Shown: positions 38,773 to 50,881 of the stretch, one piece after another
Numbering within the stretch: the first letter of the stretch is position 1
Layout: each line of letters starts with the position of its first letter
Source: an uncultured Alphaproteobacteria bacterium
Lineage (GTDB): Bacteria > Pseudomonadota > Alphaproteobacteria > Rhodobacterales > Rhodobacteraceae
Length of the DNA: 64,000 bases
Assembly: GCA_902537215.1 (NCBI GenBank)
Contig: CACBAM010000012.1
Coordinates: forward strand, 1-64,000
Reading direction: 5' to 3'
Program-made: the position numbers and the translations under genes
The notes under the pieces: generated by a model
The model's database searches: none
Seen by the model: the letters and a program-made list of their open reading frames with translations, nothing else
Told to the model about the DNA's origin: nothing

Positions 38773-38801
38773 AATTTATAAACTTAATTCGTCACTGTCA
38801 A
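38773..38801 (-). promoter_or_regulatory. Probable promoter of the str operon (rpsL)
   Basis: On the minus strand TTGACA (38801-38796) is followed after 17 bases by TAAATT (38778-38773). It lies in the 205-base gap between rpoC and rpsL, which would otherwise leave the str operon dependent on read-through. No terminator hairpin was seen after rpoC. Confidence 0.5.
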
Positions 38802-38849
38802 CACCAAATGCTACTAAACTTGTATTGTGTGACTTTTATATCTTCCAAT

Positions 38850-41800
38850 TTAAGTTTTTTCCAGGTCATCGCCAGTATCTACAACCTCTTTTTCAACATT
38901 TTCTGCCTGAGAACGCTCATTTAGAATTTGTAAATCACGCATAGCAGCAACCTTTCTAATTTCTCTTGCAGAACCTCCAGTTCCTGCTGGAATTAACCTC
39001 CCCACTATAACGTTCTCCTTTAGGCCTATAAGTTTGTCTTTTTTACCTTGGGTTGATGCTTCCGTTAATACTCTGGTTGTTTCTTGGAACGATGCAGCGG
39101 AGATAAAACTCCTTGTCTGCAAACTTGCTTTAGTTATTCCCAATAGGACCGGCCCACCCTTGGCTGGCTGTAACCCTTGCTCTAAAGCTTTTTCATTTGC
39201 CTCTAAAAACTCTGACTTATCAACCTGCTCACCTTTGAGCAGTATAGTTCCCCCACTATCTGTTATCTCCCATTTTTGAAGCATTTGCCTAACAATCACC
39301 TCTATGTGCTTATCGTTTATCTTCACACCTTGTAGCCTATATACATCCTGAACTTCATTGATCATATATTCGGCCAGCGCTTCTACTCCCATTATTGTTA
39401 AAATATCATGTGGAGCAGGGTTGCCGTCCATTATATATTCGCCCTTCCTCACGAAATCTCCCTCTTGAACAGGTATGTGTTTTCCCTTTGGCACGGCATA
39501 TTCAACCGCTTCTTCATCATTTCCATCAGGCACAACAGCAATGATTCTTTTGTTTTTGTAATCCTTTCCAAAGCGCACATATCCATCTTTCTCAGCGATT
39601 ATGGCATGATCCTTAGGTCTTCGAGCTTCAAACAGCTCTGCAACTCTTGGCAAACCACCAGTAATATCTTTGGTCTTTGCACCCTCTCTAGGGATCCTTG
39701 CTAATACATCCCCCGGTTGGATTTCAGATCCATCCTCAACTGACATTATAGCATCAACTGACATTGGGTGAACAGCAGGATTACCATTTTCAAGCCTGAC
39801 AGGCTCACTAGTCTCTTTGTCCACAATTATAATTTCTGGCTGCAAAGAACTACCTTTAGAAGAGGCCCTCCAATCTGAAACTATTTTTTGTGATATTCCA
39901 GTGGCGTCGTCCACATCTTCCCTTACTGATACCCCTGGTATCAAATCAGCAAATTTTACGATTCCACCTCTTTCAGCAATTATAGGAAGCGTATATGGAT
40001 CCCACTCAAATAGCTTTTCGCCTGCAGATACTTTTTGCTTCTCTTTGACATATAGTTTAGTCCCATAAGAAAGCCTATGAGAACTAAGAGCAACACCCTT
40101 TTCATTGTTTATTACAAGCTCCATACTGCGACTAGTAACAATTTCTTCACCTTGTCCGTTAGTAAGAATATTAGCACTTTTAAACTCTACCACCCCACTA
40201 TGATTGGATTGCATAAATGACTGTGATCCACCCTGCGCAATACCCCCTATATGGAAAGTTCTCATAGTAAGCTGTGTTCCTGGCTCACCGATCGATTGTG
40301 CGGCAATAATTCCAACGGCTTCTCCAGGATTGACTGGTGTTCCTCTAGCCAAATCTCTTCCATAGCAGGTAGCGCATATTCCATCTTCAGCTTCACATGT
40401 TAGCGGTGATCTTATTTGTACTGTTGCGATATCCGCTTTTTCAATCAAATCAGCAATGCGCTCGTCTATCATAGAGCCTTTGCTGCATATTACACTATCA
40501 TCTGATAGACTTTTTATATCCTCTGCTGCTACCCTACCTAAAATCCGCTCCGACAAAGTAGCGACTACTTCGCCATCACTGACTGCTGCCTCGCACTTAA
40601 TCGATGTTTCAGTTCCGCAGTCGTTAATTCTAACTATGCAATCTTGAGCAACATCAACTAAACGTCGTGTCAAATATCCTGAGTTAGCTGTTTTTAAGGC
40701 TGTATCAGCAAGGCCCTTTCGGGCTCCATGTGTCGAGTTAAAATACTCTAAAACGGATAAACCTTCCTTGAAGTTGGCTATTATTGGTGTCTCAATAATA
40801 GCTCCGGATGGCTTTGCCATAAGACCACGCATCCCACCTAATTGCTTCATTTGAGCAGGTGAACCTCGAGCACCTGAGTGCGCCATCATGTAAACCGAAT
40901 TAGGCTCTAATTCAGATCCATCATCACTTTTTTTGGTTGAAGAGATATCAGCCATCATCGCATCGGCGACTAAATCTGAACATTTTGACCATGCATCTAC
41001 TACTTTATTGTATTTCTCACCTTGTGTAATCAGACCGTCCATATATTGTCTTTCAAAATCTTTAACTTGATCTCTCGTTTCGTTTACAAAATCCCATTTT
41101 GTATCTGGAATAACCATATCATCTTTACCAAAAGATATTCCTGCCCTGAATGCCTCATGGAAACCAAGTTGCATAATTTGATCACAAAATATAACTGACT
41201 CTTTTTGCCCACAATGCCTGTAAACAGTATCTATAACTTCGCCAACTTCTCTCTTCCTTAAAAGTCGGTTTACGATCTCAAATGGTGCTTTATGGTTCTT
41301 TGGTAGTAAGGCCCCAAGTCTTAGCCTACCTGGAGTAGTCTCGAACCTTTTGAAGAATGTTTCGCCGTCGCTATCTATTTGAGCAACTTTTGCTACGATC
41401 TTTGAATGCATATTGACGACACCTGCTTCGAGAGCATGCTCAACCTCGTCTACAGAGGAAAAGATCATTCCTTCACCTATCTGCCCTTCTCTCATTAGAG
41501 AAATATAATATAGCCCTAGAACCATATCTTGGGAGGGCACTATAATTGGCTTACCATTGGCAGGAGAAAGTACGTTATTCGTTGACATCATTAAAACGCG
41601 AGCCTCAAGCTGTGCCTCTAAACTTAAAGGCACGTGAACAGCCATCTGGTCACCATCAAAGTCGGCATTAAAAGCTGAACATACCAGGGGGTGTAGGTTT
41701 ATCGCTTTTCCTTCAATTAATACCGGTTCAAAAGCCTGTATTCCAAGTCTATGTAGAGTTGGTGCGCGATTTAATAGCACTGGATGCTCTCGAATTACCT

Positions 41801-43046
41801 CCTCCAATATATCCCAAACCTCCGGTCTTTCTCTCTCCACCATTTTTTTTGCTTGTTTTACTGTAGAGGAAAGGCCACGAGCTTCTAGTTTTGAGTAAAT
41901 GAATGGTTTAAAAAGTTCAAGAGCCATCTTTTTAGGAAGCCCACACTGATGCAGTTTTAACCCAGGCCCAGTAACAATCACCGAACGACCTGAAAAGTCA
42001 ACCCGCTTCCCTAAAAGGTTCTGCCTAAAACGACCTTGCTTTCCTTTAAGCATATCGGAAAGAGATTTTAAGGGTCTTTTATTTCCTCCAGTTATCACTC
42101 GTCCACGCCGCCCATTGTCAAAGAGAGCATCAACTGACTCTTGAAGCATCCTTTTCTCATTTCTAATAATGATATCAGGTGCTTTCAATTCCATTAACCT
42201 TTTCAACCTGTTATTCCTATTAATAACCCTCCTGTAAAGGTCATTTAGATCTGAAGTTGCAAACCTTCCACCGTCCAACGGAACCAAAGGTCTTAGCTCG
42301 GGCGGAATAACTGGGATTACTGTCATAATCATCCACTCGGGTTTGTTAGAGCTTTCTCTAAAATTTTCAACAAGCTTCAGTCTCTTTATTATCTTCTTTG
42401 GTTTTAGTTCACCTGTTGCCTCTTTAAGCTCTTCTCTAAGTTTCTCAGCTTCTGTGTCAACGTCGATCGCCATAAGCATTTCCCTTATCGCTTCGGCCCC
42501 AATACCTGCTTGGAAAGCGTCCAAGCCATATTGATCTTGTGCATCTAAATATTCTTCTTCTGAAAGTAATTGCCCCGCCTTCAAGTCGGTCAAACCAGGC
42601 TCGATGACTACATATTGCTCAAAGTACAGTATTCTTTCTAAATCCCGCAGGGTCATATCCAGCATCAACCCAATTCTAGACGGAAGAGATTTTAAGAACC
42701 AAATATGTGCAACAGGAGAAGCAAGTTGAATGTGGCCCATTCTTTCTCTTCTTACTTTTTGCAAAGTTACTTCAACCCCGCACTTTTCGCACGTAACTCC
42801 TCTATACTTCATCCTTTTGTACTTACCACAGAGACACTCATAGTCTTTAACTGGCCCAAATATTCTTGAGCAGAACAAGCCATCTCTTTCAGGCTTAAAA
42901 GTACGATAATTAATAGTTTCGGGTTTTTTTATTTCACCAAAAGACCAACTCAATATTCTTTCAGGTGAGGCAATAGAAATTCTTATCTCATCGAAGGTCT
43001 TGAGTGCTTGTGGTTTGCCAAACGGATTAGTTATTTCTTTATTCAT
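38850..43046 (-). CDS. rpoC: RNA polymerase beta-prime subunit
   Basis: A 1398-residue catalytic subunit. The N-terminal zinc finger is [20 protein letters not shown]. The catalytic magnesium motif is [15 protein letters not shown]. The bridge and trigger-loop area has [16 protein letters not shown], preceded by a second cysteine group around [16 protein letters not shown]. The start at 43046 is ATG. It lies 43 bases after rpoB. Confidence 0.98.
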   Translation of the reverse strand: MNKEITNPFGKPQALKTFDEIRISIASPERILSWSFGEIKKPETINYRTFKPERDGLFCSRIFGPVKDYECLCGKYKRMKYRGVTCEKCGVEVTLQKVRRERMGHIQLASPVAHIWFLKSLPSRIGLMLDMTLRDLERILYFEQYVVIEPGLTDLKAGQLLSEEEYLDAQDQYGLDAFQAGIGAEAIREMLMAIDVDTEAEKLREELKEATGELKPKKIIKRLKLVENFRESSNKPEWMIMTVIPVIPPELRPLVPLDGGRFATSDLNDLYRRVINRNNRLKRLMELKAPDIIIRNEKRMLQESVDALFDNGRRGRVITGGNKRPLKSLSDMLKGKQGRFRQNLLGKRVDFSGRSVIVTGPGLKLHQCGLPKKMALELFKPFIYSKLEARGLSSTVKQAKKMVERERPEVWDILEEVIREHPVLLNRAPTLHRLGIQAFEPVLIEGKAINLHPLVCSAFNADFDGDQMAVHVPLSLEAQLEARVLMMSTNNVLSPANGKPIIVPSQDMVLGLYYISLMREGQIGEGMIFSSVDEVEHALEAGVVNMHSKIVAKVAQIDSDGETFFKRFETTPGRLRLGALLPKNHKAPFEIVNRLLRKREVGEVIDTVYRHCGQKESVIFCDQIMQLGFHEAFRAGISFGKDDMVIPDTKWDFVNETRDQVKDFERQYMDGLITQGEKYNKVVDAWSKCSDLVADAMMADISSTKKSDDGSELEPNSVYMMAHSGARGSPAQMKQLGGMRGLMAKPSGAIIETPIIANFKEGLSVLEYFNSTHGARKGLADTALKTANSGYLTRRLVDVAQDCIVRINDCGTETSIKCEAAVSDGEVVATLSERILGRVAAEDIKSLSDDSVICSKGSMIDERIADLIEKADIATVQIRSPLTCEAEDGICATCYGRDLARGTPVNPGEAVGIIAAQSIGEPGTQLTMRTFHIGGIAQGGSQSFMQSNHSGVVEFKSANILTNGQGEEIVTSRSMELVINNEKGVALSSHRLSYGTKLYVKEKQKVSAGEKLFEWDPYTLPIIAERGGIVKFADLIPGVSVREDVDDATGISQKIVSDWRASSKGSSLQPEIIIVDKETSEPVRLENGNPAVHPMSVDAIMSVEDGSEIQPGDVLARIPREGAKTKDITGGLPRVAELFEARRPKDHAIIAEKDGYVRFGKDYKNKRIIAVVPDGNDEEAVEYAVPKGKHIPVQEGDFVRKGEYIMDGNPAPHDILTIMGVEALAEYMINEVQDVYRLQGVKINDKHIEVIVRQMLQKWEITDSGGTILLKGEQVDKSEFLEANEKALEQGLQPAKGGPVLLGITKASLQTRSFISAASFQETTRVLTEASTQGKKDKLIGLKENVIVGRLIPAGTGGSAREIRKVAAMRDLQILNERSQAENVEKEVVDTGDDLEKT

Positions 43047-43089
43047 TGTTACATCCTATAAAATGTTCTAGTTTGCATATAGCAAGCAA

Positions 43090-46000
43090 TTAATTAATTT
43101 CATCATCTAAAAGCTCTATGTTGAGGCCCAGAGATCTAATTTCTTTCACCAGAACATTAAACGATTCTGGAATTCCAGCTTCAAAATTATCCTCACCTTT
43201 AACTATACTTTCATAGACCTTTGTTCTACCAGCCACATCATCAGATTTAACAGTTAACATTTCTTGAAGAGAGTATGCTGCCCCATATGCTTCTAAAGCC
43301 CAAACTTCCATTTCACCAAACCTTTGGCCCCCAAATTGCGCCTTGCCTCCCAATGGTTGCTGTGTAACTAAGCTGTATGGACCAGTGGACCTTGCATGTA
43401 TTTTCTCGTCCACCAGATGATGTAACTTTAAAATATATTTAACACCAACCGTAACCGGTCTCGCGAATTGCTCTCCTGTTCTACCATCAAAAAGAATTGA
43501 CTGAGCACTTTCGTCTAAACCAGCCCTGTTTAGAGCCTCAGTAACGTCGCTTTCTTTAGCCCCATCGAAAACAGGTGTCGCAATAGGTACTCCTTTCTTA
43601 ACATTGCTTGCTACGGTTAGCAAATTATCAGCAGACAACCCTTTGATTTGTTTTTTAAAGTCATCGCTTCCATAAGCATTTGCCAATGCATTTTCTAAAA
43701 TTTTCTGATCATTGCTTTTTTTGAACTCAGAGATTGCGTTGTTAATTGAATCCCCTAATGATTTTGCAGCCCACCCCATATGGGTTTCAAGAATTTGACC
43801 AACGTTCATTCTGCTTGGAACTCCAAGAGGATTCAGCACAAGATCAACCGTTGTCCCATCTTCTAGAAAAGGCATATCCTCCTCAGGTACAACTTTCGAT
43901 ATAACTCCCTTATTGCCGTGCCTTCCCGCCATCTTATCACCTGGTTGAAGCTTTCGTTTTACAGCCACGAATACCTTTACCATTTTCATTACACCGGGTG
44001 GCAAATCATCTCCTCTTCTTACCTTTTCAACTTTGTCTTGATAGGAGTCATTTGCAAGCTGTTTTTGTTTCTCAAATTGCTCTTGTAACGCTTCCATTTT
44101 TTTTGCGTCACTTTCTGCCTCTAAAGAAAATTTCCACCAAAGCCCTTTGGACAAACTATCTAGTTTATCTTGAGTTATCTTTGAACCCTTAACAGCACCT
44201 TTAGGCCCATCATTTATTTTCTTACCAACTAAAAGATCATTTAATCTCGAATATATATTCCTTTCCAAGATCTCTAAGCCATCGTCTCTATCTTTACTTA
44301 ATCGCTCTATTTCATGTCTCTCATTCTGCAAAGCACGCTCGTCTTTTTCTATCCCATGCCTATTGAAAACTCTAACCTCTACAATAGTCCCATGATCCCC
44401 CGGACCCATCCTAAGAGACGTATCTCTAACATCTGAAGCTTTCTCACCGAAAATAGCTCTAAGAAGTTTTTCCTCGGGTGTCATTGGGCTTTCCCCCTTT
44501 GGAGTTATCTTTCCAACTAGTATGTCACCTGGCCCAACCTCTGCTCCAATATAGACAATACCAGCTTCATCCAAATTTCTTAAAGAGTCTTCGCCTACAT
44601 TTGGTATATCTCTGGTAATCTCTTCCGGACCTAACTTTGTATCTCTAGCAGCTACCTCAAATTCTTCAATATGAACCGACGTAAACACGTCATCTTTAAC
44701 AAGCCTTTCGGAAATTAGAATTGAATCTTCATAATTATAGCCGTTCCATGGCATGAAGGCGACCAACACATTCTTTCCCAATGCCAGTTCACCCATGTCG
44801 GTAGAGGGGCCATCCGCTATCACCTCCCCTTTCAAGACATGATCGCCCTTTTTCACTAATGGTCGCTGATTTATACAGGTGTTTTGATTAGACCTTTGAA
44901 ACTTTCTTAACCTATAAATATCAACTCCATGATCACCGAGATCCACTTCATCCGTAACTCTTACAACGATCCTCATTGCATCGACCTGATCAATCACTCC
45001 AGAGCGTTTTGCTACAATTGCAGCACCAGAGTCTTTTGCTACAACTGACTCCATACCAGTTCCAACAAAAGGTGCCTCGGCAGTTAACAATGGGACAGCT
45101 TGCCTTTGCATATTTGACCCCATCAATGCTCTGTTAGCATCATCATTTTCCAAAAAAGGAATTAATGAAGCTGCCACAGATACCAACTGCTTGGGTGAAA
45201 CATCAATATAATCAACTGAAGCAGATGGGTATAACATATAATCTCCGAACCTACGAGTTGATACTAATTCATTCTCAAACGCATCATCTGCGTTAAGTTT
45301 TGCGTTAGCCTGCGCAATTGTATACTTCATCTCCTCTGTAGCCGACATATAAACTACATCATCAGTAACCTTTCCATTCTCAACCCGCCTGTAGGGCGTT
45401 TCAATAAAGCCGTATTTATTTACTTTAGCAAACGAAGCTAATGAATTGATCAATCCTATATTTGGACCCTCAGGTGTTTCGATTGGACAAACTCTTCCAT
45501 AATGAGTGGGATGAACGTCCCTTACCTCAAAGCCCGCTCTGTCCCGAGTTAATCCTCCAGGCCCAAGCGCAGATAGGCGTCTCTTGTGAGTTACCTCAGA
45601 TAATGGATTAGTTTGATCCATAAATTGTGATAGTTGACTCGATCCAAAAAACTCTTTTACAGCTGCAGCCGCAGGTTTAGCATTAATAAGATCTTGAGGC
45701 ATCACGGTATCTATCTCTACAGAAGACATTCGCTCTCGAATGGCTCTTTCCATTCTTAGCAATCCAACCCTGTATTGATTTTCCATCAGCTCTCCAACCG
45801 ATCTGACTCTTCTATTTCCTAAGTGATCTATATCATCAATTTCACCCTTGCCATCCTTCAATTCCACTAGAGCTCTTATTACTGCAACAATGTCTTCCTT
45901 CCTCAGTATGCGAGTTGTGTCTGGTGCGTCGAGATCAAGACGCATATTTAATTTAACTCTTCCCACAGCTGACAGGTCATATCTTTCTTCATCAAAAAAG

Positions 46001-47226
46001 AGAGACTCAAATAAATCTGCAGCAGCCTCTATTGTAGGCGGTTCTCCAGGTCTCATGACTTTATATATGTCTTCAAGTGCCATTTGACGATTAAAATTCT
46101 TGTCTGACGCCATCGTGTTTCTTAGATATGGACCAACATTCACATGATCGATGTCCAGTGTTTGTATTTCAGTCACTCCATTATCGAAGAGCGTTTTTAA
46201 ATTACCACCTGTTATCGAGCCACTTTTCTGATCTAAATCACAAGTTATCTCTTCACCGGCTTCTAACCATATCTCACCAGTTTTCTCATTGATAATATCA
46301 CTCGACGCAAACCGGCCGATTACGGATTCGAAAGGCACTAAAATCTCCTTAACAGAGTTGGAGTCTTCTATTTCTTTGACAAATCTTGGAGTGATCTTTT
46401 TGCCTGCTTCTGCAATCACGTCGCCTGTTTTAGAATCAACCAAGTCAAATAATGGTTTAACTCCTCTATATCGTGATGGGTAAAAAGGGGTCGACCATTT
46501 GTTGCCTTCAACTAGGCGATACGTGACTTGATGATAATAAGTCTCGCAAATCTCTTCTTGACTTAAACCCAAGGCAAAAAGAAGAGTAGAAACTGGGATT
46601 TTTCTTCTACGATCTATTCTCACATATACTAAGTCTTTGGCATCAAACTCAAAATCAAGCCAAGAGCCTCGATAAGGGATAATACGACTAGTAAAAAGTA
46701 TTTTACCAGAGGAATGCGTCTTACCTTTATCATTATCAAAAAATACCCCAGGTGATCTATGCATTTGGGAAACAACAACCCTTTCCGTGCCGTTAACTAG
46801 AAATGTTCCGTTAGGGGTCATAAGAGGAATGTCACCCATGTATACATCCTGCTCTTTAATTCCTTTGACAGACTTTGCCTGACTTACCTCATCAATTTCA
46901 AACACTATCAAACGCAACTTCACCTTAAGGGGAGCACCAAAAGTAAGGTCTCTTTGATGACACTCTTCCAAATCATATTTGGGTTTTTCTAATTCGTATG
47001 AAACGAATTCCAAGACCGCGGTCTCATTGAAGTCAGTTATTGGAAATATTGACTCAAACGCGCCTCTCAAGCCTTCTCCCTTTGTAGGCTCGGACCCTTC
47101 TCCAGAATTCAGAAACAAGTCATATGATGACTTTTGAACTTCAATGAGGTTGGGCATCTCTGCAACCTCCCTGATCTTGCCAAAATATTTTCTTATTCGG
47201 CTCTTTGTAAAAACATCTTTGCTCAT
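43090..47226 (-). CDS. rpoB: RNA polymerase beta subunit
   Basis: A 1378-residue beta subunit. The rifampicin region includes [20 protein letters not shown] and [20 protein letters not shown], the unchanged wild-type pattern. The C-terminal part has [20 protein letters not shown] and [20 protein letters not shown]. With RpoC it forms the active centre. It is 154 bases after rplL; no strong terminator or promoter was recognised in that gap. Confidence 0.98.
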   Translation of the reverse strand: MSKDVFTKSRIRKYFGKIREVAEMPNLIEVQKSSYDLFLNSGEGSEPTKGEGLRGAFESIFPITDFNETAVLEFVSYELEKPKYDLEECHQRDLTFGAPLKVKLRLIVFEIDEVSQAKSVKGIKEQDVYMGDIPLMTPNGTFLVNGTERVVVSQMHRSPGVFFDNDKGKTHSSGKILFTSRIIPYRGSWLDFEFDAKDLVYVRIDRRRKIPVSTLLFALGLSQEEICETYYHQVTYRLVEGNKWSTPFYPSRYRGVKPLFDLVDSKTGDVIAEAGKKITPRFVKEIEDSNSVKEILVPFESVIGRFASSDIINEKTGEIWLEAGEEITCDLDQKSGSITGGNLKTLFDNGVTEIQTLDIDHVNVGPYLRNTMASDKNFNRQMALEDIYKVMRPGEPPTIEAAADLFESLFFDEERYDLSAVGRVKLNMRLDLDAPDTTRILRKEDIVAVIRALVELKDGKGEIDDIDHLGNRRVRSVGELMENQYRVGLLRMERAIRERMSSVEIDTVMPQDLINAKPAAAAVKEFFGSSQLSQFMDQTNPLSEVTHKRRLSALGPGGLTRDRAGFEVRDVHPTHYGRVCPIETPEGPNIGLINSLASFAKVNKYGFIETPYRRVENGKVTDDVVYMSATEEMKYTIAQANAKLNADDAFENELVSTRRFGDYMLYPSASVDYIDVSPKQLVSVAASLIPFLENDDANRALMGSNMQRQAVPLLTAEAPFVGTGMESVVAKDSGAAIVAKRSGVIDQVDAMRIVVRVTDEVDLGDHGVDIYRLRKFQRSNQNTCINQRPLVKKGDHVLKGEVIADGPSTDMGELALGKNVLVAFMPWNGYNYEDSILISERLVKDDVFTSVHIEEFEVAARDTKLGPEEITRDIPNVGEDSLRNLDEAGIVYIGAEVGPGDILVGKITPKGESPMTPEEKLLRAIFGEKASDVRDTSLRMGPGDHGTIVEVRVFNRHGIEKDERALQNERHEIERLSKDRDDGLEILERNIYSRLNDLLVGKKINDGPKGAVKGSKITQDKLDSLSKGLWWKFSLEAESDAKKMEALQEQFEKQKQLANDSYQDKVEKVRRGDDLPPGVMKMVKVFVAVKRKLQPGDKMAGRHGNKGVISKVVPEEDMPFLEDGTTVDLVLNPLGVPSRMNVGQILETHMGWAAKSLGDSINNAISEFKKSNDQKILENALANAYGSDDFKKQIKGLSADNLLTVASNVKKGVPIATPVFDGAKESDVTEALNRAGLDESAQSILFDGRTGEQFARPVTVGVKYILKLHHLVDEKIHARSTGPYSLVTQQPLGGKAQFGGQRFGEMEVWALEAYGAAYSLQEMLTVKSDDVAGRTKVYESIVKGEDNFEAGIPESFNVLVKEIRSLGLNIELLDDEIN

Positions 47227-47380
47227 GGAAACCTCTGACCTTTGTTTTTTTGATCTGAACGGGATATTAGATCACTAAATTTCAAAAGCTCTTCCAATTC
47301 ATGTACTCTCCCAAAGCACTCCCGAAAAGAGACTAAGTATTTGTAGTAGGTTACTGAAGTTGACATCGTTGGAGCCAACC

Positions 47381-47776
47381 TTAAGACAGTTCGACTTCAG
47401 CTCCTGCCTCCTCAAGTTTCTTCTTAATTTCTTCAGCCTCGTCTTTCGGCACACCTTCTTTAACCGCTTTTCCACCAGCTTCAACAAGGTCTTTTGCCTC
47501 CTTAAGGCCTAATCCTGTTATAGTTCTAACCTCTTTAATAACGTTAATCTTTTTATCACCAGCTGCTTTTAAAATAACATTGAATTCACTTTTTTCATCT
47601 CCACCAGCAGCTCCATCAGCTCCACCGGTTCCACCGGCAGCTGCTCCTGCAACCATTACTGCACCACCTGCCGCAGGCTCAATGCCGTACTCATCCTTAA
47701 GTATGTTTTTCAATTCGACTGCATCTACTAGAGACAGTTTGGAGATATCTTCTGCAATTTTTTTTAAGTCAGCCAT
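47381..47776 (-). CDS. rplL: 50S ribosomal protein L7/L12
   Basis: A 131-residue L12. The N-terminal dimerisation helix is followed by an alanine- and glycine-rich hinge ([20 protein letters not shown]) and the C-terminal factor-binding domain, [20 protein letters not shown], with [20 protein letters not shown]. It forms the stalk with L10 and recruits EF-Tu and EF-G. It follows rplJ by 49 bases. Confidence 0.98.
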   Translation of the reverse strand: MADLKKIAEDISKLSLVDAVELKNILKDEYGIEPAAGGAVMVAGAAAGGTGGADGAAGGDEKSEFNVILKAAGDKKINVIKEVRTITGLGLKEAKDLVEAGGKAVKEGVPKDEAEEIKKKLEEAGAEVELS

Positions 47777-47825
47777 TATTTTTCACCCATTTCTTATTAT
47801 TTAAAAGTTAAAGGAAAAACTAAAC

Positions 47826-48332
47826 CTAGTCTCCCCCAATGTTTTCTAAAACGCCTGCGATTGTTGAAGCTGGACCAAGTAAGTTTGCCGCCAAACTACC
47901 TCCGGGTGCTGTAAGAAGAGCACAGATGCTTGACAACACTTCTTCTCTTGAAGGAAGTTTTGAAACTTCAGTTACACCATTTGAATCCAATATCTTGTCG
48001 CCCATCGCTCCGCCAACAATTTTAAGATTTTCGTTAGTTTTCGCGAATTCAACAGATATTTTAGCTGCCGTCACCGGATCTTCTGAATACAATAAAACTA
48101 TCTGATCTACCAACAAATGCTTCATACCCTCAGGTGGGGATTTTTCTATCGCGATGCGCGCTAATCTGTTTTTTGCCACCCTAACGTTAGCGCTATTTTC
48201 CCGCATCTTATTTCTGAGGTCTGACATCTCAGCCACGGTAATGCCTGCATATTTGGCAGCAACTATTATTCCAGAATGCTCAAAAACATCCTTTAATTCA
48301 CTTACTACCTGTTCTTTTCTAGCTCTATCCAA
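47826..48332 (-). CDS. rplJ: 50S ribosomal protein L10, UUG start
   Basis: A 168-residue L10 stalk base protein. It begins MDRARKEQVVSELKDVFEHS, matching the alphaproteobacterial MDRAEK start. The start codon is TTG at 48332, eight bases after GGAG. Later landmarks are RVAKNRLARIAIEKSP and the C-terminal helix that binds L12. It is preceded by a structured leader (48333-48460), where L10 itself likely represses translation. Confidence 0.97.
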   Translation of the reverse strand: MDRARKEQVVSELKDVFEHSGIIVAAKYAGITVAEMSDLRNKMRENSANVRVAKNRLARIAIEKSPPEGMKHLLVDQIVLLYSEDPVTAAKISVEFAKTNENLKIVGGAMGDKILDSNGVTEVSKLPSREEVLSSICALLTAPGGSLAANLLGPASTIAGVLENIGGD

Positions 48333-48460
48333 CTATTTCACTCCAACGTTTGTGCCATCCACAGTACTTACTGCTTTAGGCTAAAAAAGGATTGCTCCTT
48401 TAACAAAACAGGTAGGTGAACTTGACTATATATATAGTTTCAATCATTTCTACCTGTCTC
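48333..48460 (-). ncRNA. Probable rplJ leader (L10 autoregulatory element)
   Basis: The transcript before rplJ contains ACAGGTAG (48457-48450) and CTACCTGT (48415-48408), perfect 8-nt arms, with an inner palindrome ACTATATATATAGT (48438-48425) between them. Upstream, CCTGCCTGAGACAGG shows the CCTG/CAGG pairing with a GAGA-type bulge, which resembles L10-binding leaders. In other bacteria L10-L12 binds such a leader and represses rplJL. The rest of the 48333-48565 gap shows the direct repeat GTGTTAG and nothing else. Confidence 0.5.
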
Positions 48461-48565
48461 AGGCAGGATTTACACCATTAGAAACCCACCATCTTCGACT
48501 TAGTATTAGCCTTAATAAAACTAACACTTTCTAACACGCACGAGCTTCTCAACTCACGCATCTTA

Positions 48566-49261
48566 TCAGCTGGCAAATTGGCTGCTGTCTAAAGTAACGC
48601 TTGGTCCCATAGTCGAGCTTACTGAGATCCTTTTCAAATATGAACCCTTTGCTCCTGCCGGTTTTGCCTTGTTTACTGATTCGATAAATGCTGTAATATT
48701 TTCCGAAATTTTTTGTTTGTCAAATGATACTTTGCCTAAGCCTGCTTGGACAACCCCAGATTTTTCCACTTTAAACTGGACTTCTCCAGATTTGGCCGAC
48801 TTTACAGCCTTTTCAACATCCATCGTAACAGTACCTACTTTGGGGTTTGGCATCAAATTTCTAGGACCAAGCACTTTTCCTAATCTTCCAACAATTGCCA
48901 TCATATCAGGCGTTGCAATGCAGCGATCAAAGTCGATTGTTCCCCCCTGAATCGTCTCCATCAAATCTTCTGCACCAACCATATCTGCTCCAGCTTTTTT
49001 TGCTTCCTCGGCTTTTTCACCTTTAGCAAATACTGCTACCTTCATATTTTTCCCATTGCCATGTGGTAGAGCACACACTCCCCTAACCATTTGATCAGCA
49101 TGCTTTGGGTCAACGCCAAGATTAATTGCAATGTCTACTGTTTCATCAAATTTCGCAGAAGCATGACTTTTGACTAGATTTACAGCCTCATCAAGACTGA
49201 GATCGTGCTTGCCCTCGAACGCTTTCTTAGCATTTAAAAAGCTTTTTCCTGTTTTTACCAT
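48566..49261 (-). CDS. rplA: 50S ribosomal protein L1
   Basis: A 231-residue L1. It has [20 protein letters not shown] and [20 protein letters not shown], the family signature. It forms the mobile L1 stalk that guides deacylated tRNA out of the E site and often represses its own operon. It is 18 bases after rplK. Confidence 0.98.
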   Translation of the reverse strand: MVKTGKSFLNAKKAFEGKHDLSLDEAVNLVKSHASAKFDETVDIAINLGVDPKHADQMVRGVCALPHGNGKNMKVAVFAKGEKAEEAKKAGADMVGAEDLMETIQGGTIDFDRCIATPDMMAIVGRLGKVLGPRNLMPNPKVGTVTMDVEKAVKSAKSGEVQFKVEKSGVVQAGLGKVSFDKQKISENITAFIESVNKAKPAGAKGSYLKRISVSSTMGPSVTLDSSQFAS

Positions 49262-49279
49262 TTCTATATATCCCCTTGC

Positions 49280-49708
49280 TTAATCCTTAACTTCAATACC
49301 CATAGATCTCGCTGAGCCCAATATTATCTGCATTGCGCCGTCGATATCATTTGCGTTCAGATCCTTCATTTTTGACTCTGCAATCTCTCTAACTTGTTTA
49401 GATGTAACAGTGCCAGCAGTTTCCTTTCCTGCTGTAGAAGAACCGGCTTTTAAACCAGATGCCTTTTTCAAAAAGAATGAAGCCGGCGGGGTTTTAATAT
49501 CCATAGAGAATGACTTATCCACATAATAAGTAATGACTGTAGGGCAGGGCGCGCCAGGTTCCATGTCCTGTGTGTTAGCGTTAAATGCTTTACAAAACTC
49601 CATAATATTCAGTCCCCGTTGCCCCAGAGCTGGGCCTACAGGTGGCGATGGATTGGCTTTTCCAGCTGGAATTTGCAGTTTCAAGTAGCCTTCTATTTTT
49701 TTTGCCAT
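49280..49708 (-). CDS. rplK: 50S ribosomal protein L11
   Basis: A 142-residue L11. [20 protein letters not shown] and [11 protein letters not shown] are the N-terminal domain that thiostrepton contacts, and the C-terminal RNA-binding domain has [20 protein letters not shown]. It forms the GTPase-associated centre with 23S rRNA. It is 30 bases after nusG. Confidence 0.98.
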   Translation of the reverse strand: MAKKIEGYLKLQIPAGKANPSPPVGPALGQRGLNIMEFCKAFNANTQDMEPGAPCPTVITYYVDKSFSMDIKTPPASFFLKKASGLKAGSSTAGKETAGTVTSKQVREIAESKMKDLNANDIDGAMQIILGSARSMGIEVKD

Positions 49709-49738
49709 GTACTATTTTCCTCTTTCATACATTTTTTA

Positions 49739-50272
49739 TCAATTTTGTTTTTGAACTTGAGTAAATTCTAACTCTACGGGGGTAGCTCTGCCAAATATTG
49801 ACACTGTCAGTTTAAGCCTTGAGTTGATATCGTCTACTTCTTCCACCGAGCCTGCAAAACCTTCAAACGGCCCATCAGTGACATTTACCCTTTCACCTAC
49901 TTCAAATGCTATCAACGATCTTGGTTGGTCTCCACCCTCTTCGACTTGGTTAATTATTCTAGCGACTTCTGCATCCGGTAATGGGGTTGGTTTGCCATGT
50001 GCTCCTAGAAATCCCGACACACGGTTAATTCCCTTAATTGCGTGATATACTTCCTCACTCATGTCCATCTTCACAAGAACGTATCCAGGCATAAACCTTC
50101 GTTCCCTTTGAACTTTTTTGCCCCGACGTATTTCTAACACCTCTTCGGTAGGCACCAGCACTTCTGATACCTCATTCTCTAGGTTTTTTTGCGCAACCAT
50201 TTCTTTTATACTCTCGGCAACCTTTTTCTCAAAATTGGAAAAAACGCTTACCGAGTACCATCGCATAGCCAT
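49739..50272 (-). CDS. nusG: Transcription termination/antitermination factor NusG
   Basis: A 177-residue NusG. The NGN domain spans RWYSVSVFSNFEKKVAESIK to GYVLVKMDMSEEVYHAIKGI, and the C-terminal KOW domain has VNVTDGPFEGFAGSVEEVDD. It joins RNA polymerase to Rho or to the leading ribosome through S10. Starts at 50272 and 50266 are both ATG and cannot be separated. It follows secE by 101 bases. Confidence 0.97.
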   Translation of the reverse strand: MAMRWYSVSVFSNFEKKVAESIKEMVAQKNLENEVSEVLVPTEEVLEIRRGKKVQRERRFMPGYVLVKMDMSEEVYHAIKGINRVSGFLGAHGKPTPLPDAEVARIINQVEEGGDQPRSLIAFEVGERVNVTDGPFEGFAGSVEEVDDINSRLKLTVSIFGRATPVELEFTQVQKQN

Positions 50273-50373
50273 TTTGACTTATCCACTTGTTTTCAGGAAA
50301 CCTTTAATGAAAAAAATCAAGTAGGTCAACTATTTCAACCTCAGTTATGTTTAATTTTTGTCGAATTACAAAT

Positions 50374-50565
50374 TTAAAAATTTAAACTCAATAAAATCCT
50401 TAGTAAAAAAGAAATAATTGAGTCTGTTATCAAAAAGAATGTTGCTAAAATTGCCACCATAACAAAGACCATTATTGTCGTTGTTGTTGTTTCTCTGCGG
50501 GTTGGCCAAACGATTTTGGACGCTTCTTGACGGCTTTGTTGTATAAATTTAAAGATATTGGTCAC
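50374..50565 (-). CDS. secE: Protein translocase subunit SecE, GUG start
   Basis: A 63-residue SecE of the short type, with one membrane helix. The cytosolic amphipathic part KFIQQSRQEASKIVWPTRRE contains the family signature, and the helix is TTIMVFVMVAILATFFLITD. The start is GTG at 50565. It clamps SecY (23798-25150) as part of the translocon. The tRNA-Trp-secE-nusG-rplK order is widely conserved. Confidence 0.96.
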   Translation of the reverse strand: MTNIFKFIQQSRQEASKIVWPTRRETTTTTIMVFVMVAILATFFLITDSIISFLLRILLSLNF

Positions 50566-50653
50566 TTTTGCCCTCTTTTCCTTCCCCTATATAGATGCCA
50601 GCAAAAAATATTTCAAGTAGCATTTTAGTGGATAAATAAAAAAAGTTCAGCTC

Positions 50654-50729
50654 TGGCAGGGGCTGAGGGACTCGAACCCACGACCCTCGGTTTTGGAGAC
50701 CGATGCTCTACCAACTGAGCTAAACCCCT
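50654..50729 (-). tRNA. tRNA-Trp (anticodon CCA)
   Basis: The minus strand folds as a 76-nucleotide tRNA. The acceptor is AGGGGTT with AGCCCCT, including one G-U pair. The anticodon stem TCGGT/ACCGA encloses CTCCAAA, so the anticodon is CCA. The T loop is TTCGAGT, the discriminator is G and the encoded CCA is at 50656-50654. It lies 88 bases upstream of secE. A possible promoter, TTGATT and TATTGG 17 bases apart, lies just upstream. Confidence 0.97.
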
Positions 50730-50840
50730 GCGATTACCTATCAACCAATAACTAAAAAACTTTTAATAATCAAGATACAAGTGGTATGACTAATGCTAGG
50801 CAATCAACATTTAAAAGATTTTTTTTGGACATATACATAT

Positions 50841-50870
50841 TTGTACTTTAAAAAATAATTCAATTATAAA
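50841..50870 (+). promoter_or_regulatory. Probable metG promoter very close to the start codon
   Basis: TTGTAC (50841-50846) and TATAAA (50865-50870) are 18 bases apart. The transcription start would fall about 5 bases before the metG ATG at 50882, leaving almost no leader. Confidence 0.5.
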
Positions 50871-50881
50871 TAGAGTGTTTT

